Positions 1 through 8,160 of a stretch of DNA of 11,489 nt are shown here, one piece after another. The stretch covers positions 1 through 11,489 of the forward strand of contig JBBDWJ010000347.1 of the NCBI GenBank assembly GCA_040902925.1, read 5' to 3'. The position numbers and the translations under genes are program-made. The notes below the pieces were generated by a model. It searched no databases and was not told where the DNA came from. It saw nothing but the letters and a program-made list of their open reading frames with translations. The first letter of the stretch is position 1; each line of letters starts with the position of its first letter. Source of the stretch: JBBDWJ01 sp040902925. GTDB lineage: Bacteria; Acidobacteriota; Terriglobia; Bryobacterales; UBA6623.

Positions 1-1704
1 ATGGCCCGCGAGATCCTCGAGCGCTTTAAGTTCGAGGTTGAGATCGCGCGGCTCGAGGAGCACAACCTGCTGTTCCAGGTTGTTAAGAAATTCGCCGCGA
101 TCGACCTGCATCCCGAGCGCGTGTCCAATCGCGACATGGGGTATGTGTTCGAAGACCTTATCCGGCGATTCAGTGAATCCCGCAACGAGAAGGCTGGCGA
201 TCATTTCACTCCGCGCGAAGTGATCCGGCTGATGGTTGATCTGCTGTTCACGCCCGATGGCGACGCCTTGCAGCGCCGTGGCGTCGTGCGTACCCTGCTC
301 GACCCGGCGGCCGGCACGGGCGGAATGCTGTCGGTGGCCGAAGAATACCTGCAAGAGCTGAACCCCGACGGCAAGCTCATCGTGTTCGGCCAGGACTGGA
401 ATGACGAGTCTTACGCGATCTGCGGCTCCGACATGCTCATCAAGGGGCAGAGCATCGACCGTATCGTATTCGGGTCGAGCTTTTCGAAAGACGGCTTTCA
501 AGGAAAGACCTTCGATTATTTGCTGGCGAATCCGCCTTTTGGGGTCAAGTGGGAAGCTGACTACGACGACATCCTCGACGAGTGCGAAAGACTCGGGTTC
601 GACGGGCGGTTTGGGGCGGGACTGCCGCGCATCAACGACGGCTCGTTCCTGTTCCTGCAACACATGATTTCGAAGATGAAGCCGCCCAAGGAAGGCGGCT
701 CGCGGATCGCCATCGTCTTCAACGCTTCGCCGCTCTTTACCGGCGACGCCGGGTCGGGTGAAAGCGAGATCCGGCGCTGGATCATCGAGAACGACTGGTT
801 GGAGGCGATCGTCGCCCTGCCGGATCAGCTTTTCTACAACACCGGCATCTATACCTACGTCTGGATCGTCACCAACCGCAAAAAGCGCGACCGTCGCGGC
901 AAGATTCAGTTGATCAATGCCGTCGATTTCTCCGTCAAGATGCGCAAGAGCCTGGGTAACAAGCGCAACGAGATCGGCGACGGCCGCGGCGGCAAGCCCG
1001 ACCAGATTGGCGAGGTCACGAAGATCTATGGCGCGTTCGAAGACGGCGAATACTCGAAGATCTTCCGCAACGAGGATTTCGGGTTTCGCAAGATTACGGT
1101 GGAACGCCCGCTGCGGCTGAGCTTTCAAGCCTCTTCGGAAAGGATCGAAGCGCTCCAGCAACAGCGGGCGTTCGCAAACCTCGCCGGGTCGAAAAAGAAG
1201 AAGGGATCGAAGGCGGCATTAGCGGAGATTGAGGCCGGGCGCGAGCTTCAAGAGGCGATTGTCCAAGCGCTGGGCGCCCTTGACTGCGACAAGGTCTGGA
1301 AGAGTCGTGACGCCTTCGAGAAAGACTTGCGGAAAGCGCTTAGGAAGGCGGACCTGAAGGTGGCGGCGCCAGTGAATAAGGCGATCCTTGCGGCGCTGGG
1401 CGAGCGCGACGAGACGGCGGAGGTCTGCCTCGACAAGGACGGCAACCCGGAACCTGATACCGAACTGCGCGACTACGAGAACGTGCCGCTGACCGAAGAC
1501 ATCCACGCGTACTTCGAGCGAGAGGTCAAGCCGCACGTGCCGGAGGCCTGGATCGACGAGAGCAAGACTAAGATCGGCTACGAAATTCCGTTCACGCGGC
1601 ACTTCTACAAATACGTGCCGCCGAGACCGCTGCAGGAGATTGAAGCGGACGTTGCTGATTTGGAGAAGGACATCCTGGGTATGCTGAGGGAGGTGGTGGG
1701 GTGA
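1..1704 (+). CDS. hsdM: Type I restriction-modification system methyltransferase subunit HsdM (5'-partial)
   Basis: This is the S-adenosylmethionine-dependent N6-adenine DNA methyltransferase of a type I RM system. It pairs with HsdS to modify the recognition site and with HsdR to form the restriction complex. Visible motifs are HFTPREV (about residues 68-74), the SAM-binding motif I DPAAGTGGM (101-109) and the catalytic motif IV NPPF (177-180). Further family blocks follow: GGSRIAIVFNASPLFTG, ESEIRRWIIEND, YNTGIYTYVW and the C-terminal YEIPFTRHFYKYVPPRP. The C-terminus ends in a predicted helix that may contact HsdS. The first residues (MAREILERFKF) align with a segment that in full-length relatives lies well over 100 residues into the protein, after the HsdM_N helical domain. 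The ATG at base 1 is therefore probably an internal methionine, and the gene is cut by the window edge rather than truly short. Its stop overlaps the GTG start of hsdS, so the two are translationally coupled. Confidence 0.95.
   Translation: MAREILERFKFEVEIARLEEHNLLFQVVKKFAAIDLHPERVSNRDMGYVFEDLIRRFSESRNEKAGDHFTPREVIRLMVDLLFTPDGDALQRRGVVRTLLDPAAGTGGMLSVAEEYLQELNPDGKLIVFGQDWNDESYAICGSDMLIKGQSIDRIVFGSSFSKDGFQGKTFDYLLANPPFGVKWEADYDDILDECERLGFDGRFGAGLPRINDGSFLFLQHMISKMKPPKEGGSRIAIVFNASPLFTGDAGSGESEIRRWIIENDWLEAIVALPDQLFYNTGIYTYVWIVTNRKKRDRRGKIQLINAVDFSVKMRKSLGNKRNEIGDGRGGKPDQIGEVTKIYGAFEDGEYSKIFRNEDFGFRKITVERPLRLSFQASSERIEALQQQRAFANLAGSKKKKGSKAALAEIEAGRELQEAIVQALGALDCDKVWKSRDAFEKDLRKALRKADLKVAAPVNKAILAALGERDETAEVCLDKDGNPEPDTELRDYENVPLTEDIHAYFEREVKPHVPEAWIDESKTKIGYEIPFTRHFYKYVPPRPLQEIEADVADLEKDILGMLREVVG
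1686..1695 (+). promoter_or_regulatory. Shine-Dalgarno site setting the GTG start of hsdS
   Basis: The purine run AGGGAGGTGG lies 5 nt before the GTG at 1701. It is the reason for taking this GTG as the hsdS start, because no ATG lies near the beginning of the frame. It sits inside the last codons of hsdM, as expected for coupled translation. Confidence 0.6.
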
Positions 1705-3095
1705 ACCAGCTCCACACGCTTCACCAGCCTCCCGCCAAGGCGTTGGGAAATCGCCGAAGCTTTCTTCGATATCCTCACTACCGACACGCTAATATCGAAT
1801 GGATCGATCAAATACCGGCGCACTGGACCGTGTGGAAGGCTGCCCACGCGTTCGAAATAATCGGCAGTGGCACTACGCCCAAATCTGAGAACCTCGACTA
1901 CTACGGTGGCAACATCCCGTGGGTAACGACGTCTGAGTTGCGGGAAAGCACCATCACAGATGCAGCGCAAAAGATCACCCATGCGGCACTCAAAGACTAC
2001 CCGTCTTTGAAGTTGTATGCTCCAGGTACAGTCCTCATCGCGATGTACGGGGCCACGATCGGGCGGCTGGGAATTCTCGGCGCCCCCGCCACGGTCAATC
2101 AGGCATGTTGCGCGTTTGCTAAGAGTGCAGTCGTTGACTCGAAATTCATGTACCATTGGCTCGCTGCGCGGCGTCCGGTACTGATATCTCTGTCTGCAGG
2201 AGGCGGCCAGCCTAACCTGAGTCAAGCGGATCTACGGCAACTTCGAGTACCGGTTCCCCCCCTCAACGAGCAGCGGGCGATTGCGGCGTTCTTGGACCGG
2301 GAGACGGCGCGGATTGATGCGCTGATCGCGAAGAAACAGCGGCTGATTGGGCTGCTGGAGGAAAAGGGGGCCGCGCTCATCAGCCGGGCCGTCACCACGG
2401 GCCTCAACCATGTAGGATCCGAAGAGGCCGAAGGAACTGATTGGACTGGATCTGTGATCGCACAATGGCCTATCAAGCGGTTGAAATACGTGGCGACGAT
2501 TCAGACGGGCCTAACTCTCGGTAAAAAGTATGACGACGGAACGCAGTTGGCTAGGAGGCCGTATCTTCGTGTTGCCAATGTGCAAGACGGATATCTGGAT
2601 CTAGCTGAGATCACAGAAGTCGAACTTCCCGAATCTGACATCGAGCGGTACGAACTTCAAGAAGGTGACGTTCTCATGACCGAGGGGGGAGATTTTGACA
2701 AGCTCGGAAGGGGCTACGTGTGGCACAGTCAGATCGAAGGTTGCTTGCACCAGAACCATGTTTTTGCAGTCCGGCCGCGAAAGGAATCCCTACTGCCCGA
2801 ATACCTGGCTGCCCTGATGACCTCGACATATGGAAAAGCGTATTTTGCTAGCACCGCCAACCAGACGACGAATCTGGCTTCGACCAACAGCACGAAATTG
2901 AAGGGGTTTCCTCTTCCACTTCCGACTGCGAAGGAGCAACGGGCAATCCTGAATTGGGTTAGATTGCAAGCAGATCCGATTGACCGGGCCGCTAGCGGCA
3001 TTCAGAGAGGTATCGACAGTTTGCGAGAGTACCGCGCTGCCCTGATCTCCGCCGCCGTAACTGGCAAAATAGATGTCAGAGAGGAAGCGGCCTGA
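1701..3095 (+). CDS. hsdS: Type I restriction-modification system specificity subunit HsdS
   Basis: This is the DNA-recognition subunit that gives the methyltransferase and endonuclease complexes their bipartite target. The 464-residue protein shows the classic duplicated layout. Target recognition domain 1 (TRD1, about residues 35-185) includes GSGTTPKSENLDYYGGNIPWV. Central conserved helical spacer 1 (about 188-235) includes NEQRAIAAFLDRETARIDAL. TRD2 (about 250-408) includes PYLRVANVQDG and EGDVLMTEGG. Distal conserved spacer 2 (about 410-458) includes KEQRAILNWV and AALISAAVTGKIDV. Both spacers end in related AALIS.AVT.G motifs, showing the internal repeat. Translation starts at GTG inside the hsdM stop (GTGA overlap). 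The two TRDs are visibly less GC-rich than the spacers in sampled stretches, which fits TRD exchange. The target sequence cannot be read from the protein by eye. Confidence 0.95.
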   Translation: MNQLHTLHQPPAKALGNRRSFLRYPHYRHANIEWIDQIPAHWTVWKAAHAFEIIGSGTTPKSENLDYYGGNIPWVTTSELRESTITDAAQKITHAALKDYPSLKLYAPGTVLIAMYGATIGRLGILGAPATVNQACCAFAKSAVVDSKFMYHWLAARRPVLISLSAGGGQPNLSQADLRQLRVPVPPLNEQRAIAAFLDRETARIDALIAKKQRLIGLLEEKGAALISRAVTTGLNHVGSEEAEGTDWTGSVIAQWPIKRLKYVATIQTGLTLGKKYDDGTQLARRPYLRVANVQDGYLDLAEITEVELPESDIERYELQEGDVLMTEGGDFDKLGRGYVWHSQIEGCLHQNHVFAVRPRKESLLPEYLAALMTSTYGKAYFASTANQTTNLASTNSTKLKGFPLPLPTAKEQRAILNWVRLQADPIDRAASGIQRGIDSLREYRAALISAAVTGKIDVREEAA

Positions 3096-4252
3096 TGGGC
3101 GTGGAAGTCAATCACGAAGTTGTTCGCTGGGCTGTCGATCGCTCGCGCGTGCCCTTGGACCAGCTACAAAGGAGGTTTCCGAAGATTCGGGAGTGGACTG
3201 CCGGCGAGAGCCAGCCAACGCTGCGCCAATTGGAGTCGATAGCAAAGGCCACCTACACTCCACTGGGATTCCTGTTCCTGGAGGAACCTCCCCCCGACGA
3301 ATTGCCCGTCCCGTACTTTCGGACGCTGGACGACGAGACCCCGAGGGGACCGAGCCCCCACCTACTCGAAACGATCCAGACCATGCAGCAACGCCAGGCC
3401 TGGATGCGGGAGTATCTGATCGACCAAGGCCAGGAGCGGCTTGCGTTCGTGGCGTCCGCTCGGCCTGACGAACCTGCCGTCTCGATCGCGCAACGCATGC
3501 GGACCGCGCTCGGGTTCGAGGAAGGTTGGGCCGATGAGCTGCCCTCCTGGACAGAGGCCCTGCGCGTGCTGCGGGAAGCCATGGAGGATGCCGGAATCCT
3601 GGTCGTGGTCAACGGGATTGTCGGCAACAACACCCACCGAAGCCTCGATCCGGACGAGTTCCGCGGCTTTGTCTTGGTGGACGAGTATGCGCCGCTGGTG
3701 TTCGTCAACGGCGCCGATTATAAAGCCCCGCAAATGTTCACGCTCGCTCACGAGCTGGCGCACGTGTTTTTCGGCAGCAGCGCGGCGTTCGACCTGCGGG
3801 ATACTCTGCCGGCCAACGACCCGATGGAGCAGATGTGCAACCGGGTAGCCGCGGAATTCCTGGTCCCGGAAGCTGAGTTGAGGCAGGCATGGGCCTCTTT
3901 CCGCGACGACCCGGAGCGTTTTCAAGCGATCGCCCGCCGGTTCAAGGTCAGCAGCGTGGTGGCGGCGCGTAGGGCTTTGGATCTCGGGCTGATTCGCCGG
4001 GAGGCTTTCTTCGGTTTCTACCGCGAGTATCAGAACCGCGAGGAACAAGCCGCCGCGCGGCGGCCGGAGGGAGGCGACTTCTATGCGAACCAGAACTTCC
4101 GCGTGGGCCGTCGGTTCGGCTCGGCGGTGATTCGGGCCGCCAGAGAGGGCAAGCTGCTTTACTCGGAAGCCTTTCGTCTGACCGGTTTGTACGGGAAGAC
4201 GTTTGAACGCTACGCATCCTCGGTCGCCGGCGGAGGGCGTGGTGCCGAGTGA
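3095..4252 (+). CDS. XRE-like HTH / ImmA-IrrE family metallopeptidase
   Basis: The 385-residue predicted protein has a degenerate XRE-like helix-turn-helix N-terminus (about residues 5-62, with IREWTAGESQPTLRQLESIAK resembling the usual WE.G...PTL..L..LA pattern). A linker leads to an ImmA/IrrE (COG2856) zinc peptidase domain. The zinc-binding core is TLAHELAHVFFG, with H219, E220 and H223. E245 in EQMCNRVAAEFLVPE is the likely third ligand. In known members the peptidase cleaves a repressor (ImmA on ImmR, IrrE on DdrO). A C-terminal extension of about 100 residues is unassigned. The ATG overlaps the hsdS stop by one base (TGATG) and is preceded by GAGAGGAAG. Its end overlaps the following PIN gene, so the two are probably made together. 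A role as regulator or antitoxin of the PIN protein, or as a sensor for the RM system, is inference from position. Confidence 0.88.
   Translation: MGVEVNHEVVRWAVDRSRVPLDQLQRRFPKIREWTAGESQPTLRQLESIAKATYTPLGFLFLEEPPPDELPVPYFRTLDDETPRGPSPHLLETIQTMQQRQAWMREYLIDQGQERLAFVASARPDEPAVSIAQRMRTALGFEEGWADELPSWTEALRVLREAMEDAGILVVVNGIVGNNTHRSLDPDEFRGFVLVDEYAPLVFVNGADYKAPQMFTLAHELAHVFFGSSAAFDLRDTLPANDPMEQMCNRVAAEFLVPEAELRQAWASFRDDPERFQAIARRFKVSSVVAARRALDLGLIRREAFFGFYREYQNREEQAAARRPEGGDFYANQNFRVGRRFGSAVIRAAREGKLLYSEAFRLTGLYGKTFERYASSVAGGGRGAE
4232..4237 (+). promoter_or_regulatory. Shine-Dalgarno-like GGAGGG deciding the PIN gene start
   Basis: GGAGGG inside the end of the metallopeptidase gene precedes two adjacent in-frame GTG codons (4239 and 4242). 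The second GTG leaves 4 nt of spacing, which is short but workable. The alternative TTG at 4203 has no comparable site, and the GTG at 4257 lies too far away. Confidence 0.45.
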
Positions 4253-4745
4253 CGAGGTGTTCGCTCTCGACGCCAACGTATTCATCGAAGCGGCGCGCCG
4301 CTACTATGCTTTCGACCTAGTTCCCGCCTTCTGGGAAAAGCTCGCCGAGCACGCTTCCGGCGGCCGGATTGAGAGCATCGATCGGGTCAAATCCGAGCTG
4401 GAACGGGGACACGACGAGCTTGCCGAATGGGTAGGCGGTCCTTTCGCCGGCGCGTTTGCCTCGACGGCTGGCGAGGACATCGTGGATGCTTACCGGGAAG
4501 TCATTCGATGGGTGGAGGGCCAAAGTCAGTTCCTGCCCCCTGCCAAGGCCGAGTTCGCGGCAGGGGCCGACGGATGGTTGGTGGCCTACGCCATCGTGAA
4601 GGAGCGGGTTGTAGTGACGCATGAAGTTGTGGCGCCCGATGTGAGGCGAAGGGTGCCGATTCCGAACGTTTGCAGGGCGTTCGGGCTGCCGCCGTGTATC
4701 GATACGTTCCAGATGTTGCGGGTGCTCGGCGTACGGCTGGGGTGA
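4242..4745 (+). CDS. PIN-domain protein, DUF4411 type (putative RNase)
   Basis: This is a predicted small PIN-fold nuclease. The N-terminus VFALDANVFIEAARRYY carries the first acidic residue of the PIN active site. RIESIDRVKSELERGHDELAEWV supplies the conserved acidic helix, and GADGWLVAYAI supplies another aspartate near the usual third acidic position. The sequence then runs through VVTHE and ends at a residue pattern matching DUF4411 proteins (DTFQMLRVLGVRL). PIN domains in VapC-type toxins are Mg-dependent RNases, but DUF4411 members are little studied, so RNase activity is inferred from the family. I chose GTG 4242 because of GGAGGG at 4232-4237. GTG 4239 and TTG 4203 are alternatives, and the last would add 13 residues. 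The gene overlaps the upstream ImmA/IrrE gene by 11 bp with this start, which argues for a functional pair. Its position between hsdS and hsdR resembles that of prrC in E. coli. Confidence 0.82.
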   Translation: MPSDEVFALDANVFIEAARRYYAFDLVPAFWEKLAEHASGGRIESIDRVKSELERGHDELAEWVGGPFAGAFASTAGEDIVDAYREVIRWVEGQSQFLPPAKAEFAAGADGWLVAYAIVKERVVVTHEVVAPDVRRRVPIPNVCRAFGLPPCIDTFQMLRVLGVRLG

Positions 4746-4757
4746 GGGTTGTGGTGA

Positions 4758-4775
4758 CCGGAAGCTAGCTTTCGG
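4758..4775 (+). promoter_or_regulatory. 18-bp dyad between the PIN gene and hsdR
   Basis: CCGGAAGCT faces AGCTTTCGG, a near-perfect palindrome broken by one G-T pair, with a perfect AAGCTAGCTT centre. It fills most of the 47-nt gap and its right arm runs into the Shine-Dalgarno purines of hsdR (GGAGGGGAG, 4774-4782). It could be a protein operator or an mRNA hairpin tuning hsdR translation. Neither is shown. Confidence 0.4.
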
Positions 4776-4792
4776 AGGGGAGCCGATTCGTC

Positions 4793-7792
4793 ATGCCTGT
4801 AGATCATCGCGAAAAGACGTTTGAATCGGCTATCGAGGATTGCCTACTGGGCGAATGCGGCTATACGAAGGCCGATCCGCGTGATTTTGACAAGGAGCGC
4901 TGCCTCGACTCGACGGTGCTACTGCCGTTTCTCCGGGAGACCCAGCCCAAGGAGTGGGCGGCGCTCGAAAAGCTGCACGGTAAGCGCACCGAGACCATCG
5001 TTCTCGACGACCTGTGCAAAGCGTTGGATTCCGAGGGCAGCTTGCCGGTTCTCCGGCACGGCTTCAAATGTTTCGGCAAACGCCTATTCGTGGCCTTCTT
5101 CGCTCCGGCGACCCGGATGAACCCGGAAACCGCGGGCCGGTACCGCGCCAACCGGCTTACAGTGACCCGCCAACTGCAGTACTGCGCGCAACATACGAAC
5201 TCGCTCGACCTGGCCCTCAGCTTGAACGGATTGCCGATCGCCACCGCGGAACTCAAGAACCCGCTCAGCGGACAGACGGTCAAGCACGCCATCGCCCAGT
5301 ACCGCCAAGACCGCGACCCCCGGGACAGAGTTTTCGAGTTCAAGAAACGATCTCTGGTGCACTTCGCCGTTGATCCCGACGAGGTCTACATGGCCACGCG
5401 GCTCGACTGGGAGAGAACGTTTTTCCTGCCGTTCAACAAAGGGAACAACGGCGGCAAAGGGAACCCGGATAACCCGAAGGGCTACAAAACGGCCTACCTG
5501 TGGGAGGAGGTCTGGCAGCGGGACGCCTGGCTCGACATTCTGGCGCGGTTTCTGCATCTCGAAGTGCGCGAGGAGCGTAAGGACGGCAAGAAGGTTATCA
5601 AGGAAACGATGATCTTCCCGCGCTACCACCAGTGGGACTCGGTCCGCAGGATGGAAGCCGACGCACGCCAGTCAAGAGCCGGGAAAAACTATCTGGTGCA
5701 GCATTCGGCCGGCAGCGGCAAGAGCAACTCGATCGGCTGGCTGGCGCACCGGCTTTCGAGCCTGCACGACGAGAACGATGAGAAGATCTTTCATTCGGTG
5801 GTCGTGATCACCGACCGGCTGGTGCTCGACAAACAGCTTCAAGACACCATCTACCAGTTTGAGCACAAACAAGGCGTCGTCCAGAAGATCGAGATTGACT
5901 CCAGCCAGTTGGCGCAAGCGCTCAAGGACGGTACGCCGATCATCATCACGACGCTGCAAAAGTTTCCGTTCGTCGCGGAAAAGGTCGGCGATCTGCCGTC
6001 GCGCAACTACGCGGTGATCGTGGATGAGGCGCACAGCTCGCAGTCGGGTGAGACGGCGACCGAGCTCAAGGGCGTGCTGTCGGCGGACGTCATCCGCGAA
6101 CAGGCGCGCAAGGAGGCCGAGGAGCAAGGGCTGCCTGATTACGAGGAAGAGATTCTCAAGACCGTGGCGAAGCGCGGCCAGCAGCCCAATCTGAGCTTTT
6201 TCGGTTTTACGGCGACGCCGAAATACAAGACGCTCGAAGTGTTCGGCGTACCGGGCCCTGACGGCAAGCCGGCCCCGTTTCATCTTTACAGCATGCGCCA
6301 GGCGATCGAGGAAGGTTTCATCCTCGACGTGCTTGAGCACTACTCGACCTATAAGACTTACTTCAGGCTTATCAAGTCGATTGAAGCCGACCCGAAGGTC
6401 GAGAAGCGCAAGGCCGCTCAGGCGCTGGCGCGGTTCATGAGTTTCCACCCCTACAACGTCGCCCAAAAAACCGAAGTGATGATCGAGCATTTTCGCGCTT
6501 CGACGAAACACAAGATCGGGGGACGGGCGAAGGCCATGGTGGTGACGCGTTCGCGAGCCCAGGCCGTGCGCTACAAGCTGGAGTTCGACAAGTACATCAA
6601 AGAGCGCGGCTATCGCGATGTTCGCGTGCTTGTGGCCTTTTCCGGCGAGGTGGAGGATGAGGACCTTCCCGGCAAGAAATTCACCGAAGTCAAGATGAAC
6701 GGTGGGATCAAAGAGCGGGAACTGCCGGAGAAGTTTGACTCGGACGAATATCACGTGTTGATCGTGGCCGAGAAGTACCAGACAGGGTTCGATCAGCCGC
6801 TGCTGCACACGATGTATGTGGATAAGCGGCTGGACGGCATTCAAGCGGTGCAGACGCTGAGCCGGCTGAACCGGACGTGCGCCGGCAAGGAAGACACCTT
6901 TGCGTTGGACTTCGTGAACGAGGCCGAAGAGATCCAAAAGGCGTTCCAACCGTTTTACGAACGCACGATGATTGGCGAGAAAGTCGATCCGCGGCAGCTT
7001 TACGACCTACAGGCAAAGATCATGCAACGCCATGTCGTTTTTGGCGGTGAGATCGAAGAGTTTGCGCGGGTTTATTATGCACCTGGCAACAAGTCGCCCG
7101 AGAAACTCCATCCGAAGCTCTATGCTCTCATGGATCCGGCCGTGGCGCGGTTTGACGAGTTAACAGAAGAGGAAAAGGAAGAATACCGGGGGGTGCTGAG
7201 CGCGTTTCGGAACCTGTACTCTTTTCTGTCGCAGGTGATTCCTTACCAGGACACCGATCTTGAAAAGCTCTACACCTACGTCCGTTTTCTGCTGCGGCGT
7301 TTGCCGAGGCGAGACGGCGGCCCCGCCTATGACTTCGACGATGAAGTCCGTTTGAAGTTTTACCGGCTGCAGAAGATCAGCGAAGGGTCTATCGCGCTTA
7401 CCAAAGGGCAAGGTGGCGAGGTGCCAGGCCCGACCGCGGTGGGTACCGGGAAGTCGCGCGAGGATGAGGTTGAACTCTCTAGTCTCATTGAGACCATCAA
7501 CGACCGGTTCGGCACGGATTTCACCAAAGAGGACGAACTGTTCTTTCAGCAGATCAAGCAAGACGCGGTGAAAGACGAAAAGATTCGCCAGACGGCCGAG
7601 GCGAATACGCTGCACAACTTCGGGTACGTGTTCGATAAGGCTTTCGAGGGCTTTGTCATCGCCCGGCTTGACCGCAACCAGGATGTCGGCGTGAAGGTTC
7701 TGAGCAACCAGGAGCTTAAGAAGTTTCTCACCTCGCGGATGCGCCAAGAGGTTTATGACGAGGTTCGGGCGGAGCAGCCGGCGACGGGATAG
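4793..7792 (+). CDS. hsdR: Type I restriction-modification system endonuclease/translocase subunit HsdR
   Basis: This is the motor and nuclease subunit that translocates DNA with ATP and cuts unmodified DNA when joined to HsdM-HsdS. It is 999 residues, a normal length for the family. The N-terminal PD-(D/E)xK nuclease domain shows D139 (LDLALSLNG) and E153-L-K155 (TAELKNP), followed by the QTVKHAIAQYRQD helix. The superfamily 2 helicase core has Walker A HSAGSGKS (304-311), DEAH (411-414), motif III TAT (473-475), motif V QTGFDQP (663-669) and motif VI QTLSRLNRT (687-695). The C-terminal part (about 720-999) is helical and is expected to dock on the methyltransferase. All key motifs are intact, so it should be active. 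ATG 4793 is preceded by GGAGGGGAG (4774-4782) at about 10 nt. The 47-nt gap with a dyad just upstream is the only sizeable non-coding spacer in the operon. Confidence 0.96.
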   Translation: MPVDHREKTFESAIEDCLLGECGYTKADPRDFDKERCLDSTVLLPFLRETQPKEWAALEKLHGKRTETIVLDDLCKALDSEGSLPVLRHGFKCFGKRLFVAFFAPATRMNPETAGRYRANRLTVTRQLQYCAQHTNSLDLALSLNGLPIATAELKNPLSGQTVKHAIAQYRQDRDPRDRVFEFKKRSLVHFAVDPDEVYMATRLDWERTFFLPFNKGNNGGKGNPDNPKGYKTAYLWEEVWQRDAWLDILARFLHLEVREERKDGKKVIKETMIFPRYHQWDSVRRMEADARQSRAGKNYLVQHSAGSGKSNSIGWLAHRLSSLHDENDEKIFHSVVVITDRLVLDKQLQDTIYQFEHKQGVVQKIEIDSSQLAQALKDGTPIIITTLQKFPFVAEKVGDLPSRNYAVIVDEAHSSQSGETATELKGVLSADVIREQARKEAEEQGLPDYEEEILKTVAKRGQQPNLSFFGFTATPKYKTLEVFGVPGPDGKPAPFHLYSMRQAIEEGFILDVLEHYSTYKTYFRLIKSIEADPKVEKRKAAQALARFMSFHPYNVAQKTEVMIEHFRASTKHKIGGRAKAMVVTRSRAQAVRYKLEFDKYIKERGYRDVRVLVAFSGEVEDEDLPGKKFTEVKMNGGIKERELPEKFDSDEYHVLIVAEKYQTGFDQPLLHTMYVDKRLDGIQAVQTLSRLNRTCAGKEDTFALDFVNEAEEIQKAFQPFYERTMIGEKVDPRQLYDLQAKIMQRHVVFGGEIEEFARVYYAPGNKSPEKLHPKLYALMDPAVARFDELTEEEKEEYRGVLSAFRNLYSFLSQVIPYQDTDLEKLYTYVRFLLRRLPRRDGGPAYDFDDEVRLKFYRLQKISEGSIALTKGQGGEVPGPTAVGTGKSREDEVELSSLIETINDRFGTDFTKEDELFFQQIKQDAVKDEKIRQTAEANTLHNFGYVFDKAFEGFVIARLDRNQDVGVKVLSNQELKKFLTSRMRQEVYDEVRAEQPATG

Positions 7793-7796
7793 AAGA

Positions 7797-7826
7797 AAAA
7801 GGGACGGAGCAGGACGGAGCCCTTTT
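7797..7826 (+). terminator. Possible terminator hairpin after hsdR
   Basis: Just after the hsdR stop, AAAAGGG (7797-7803) can pair with CCCTTTT (7820-7826) around a 16-nt loop that holds two copies of GGACGGAGC. The stem has an A-tract entry and a four-T exit, so it could act as a weak, possibly bidirectional terminator of the hsd operon. The U-run is short. It may instead be part of a small repeat element. Confidence 0.35.
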
Positions 7827-7981
7827 GGGGACGCGACCCGCCTCCTCGGGCCCGGCCTCAGTCTCTCGGGAATCCTGCTTGTCAGTCACACCCGCCAGAC
7901 AAAGATCTACCATTTCCTTTCAATCACTTAACGCGATAATCGCCCGAATCGCTTGGGCTTGGCCGCTGAGACAGAATCAAA

Positions 7982-7996
7982 CGGGGACAGAGCCCG
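7982..7996. repeat. GGGGACAG core with small hairpin (REP-like half site)
   Basis: CGGG and CCCG flank GACAGAG, giving a 4-bp stem, and the segment contains the GGGGACAG octamer (7983-7990). The same octamer starts the arms of the inverted-repeat element at 8449-8529 and recurs at 9691. Eight bases alone are weak evidence. The three sites within 1.8 kb, all intergenic, are what make it worth listing. Confidence 0.35.
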
Positions 7997-8112
7997 AAAT
8001 CACGCTGCACCCCCTGCCCCATCAGCCCGCCAAGAGATTTGGAACCCCATGCTAGAGTCGAAGCAAAGGGGATTCGGGGCCATGGCCGGGGAAACATCCC
8101 GCGAAACCGCTC

Positions 8113-8129
8113 AGATCCGCCCCGGATCT
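8113..8129. repeat. Perfect 7-bp stem hairpin with CCC loop
   Basis: AGATCCG (8113-8119) and CGGATCT (8123-8129) form a perfect stem around a 3-nt loop. It lies in non-coding DNA, has no T-run after it and is therefore not an obvious terminator. Its role is unknown. Confidence 0.4.
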
Positions 8130-8160
8130 CGGCTGCCGGTGCGCAAACCCGCTACTAAGG

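Noticed and set aside
3362..4285. A 307-codon minus-strand frame opposite the metallopeptidase gene
   Set aside because: The plus-strand frame carries the HELAH zinc motif and operon overlaps. The minus frame has no motif and no plausible ribosome-binding site.
5672..6949. A 425-codon minus-strand frame inside hsdR
   Set aside because: It is a mirror of the strong hsdR codon pattern, rich in Arg/Leu/His, without family motifs. The helicase motifs on the plus strand are intact.
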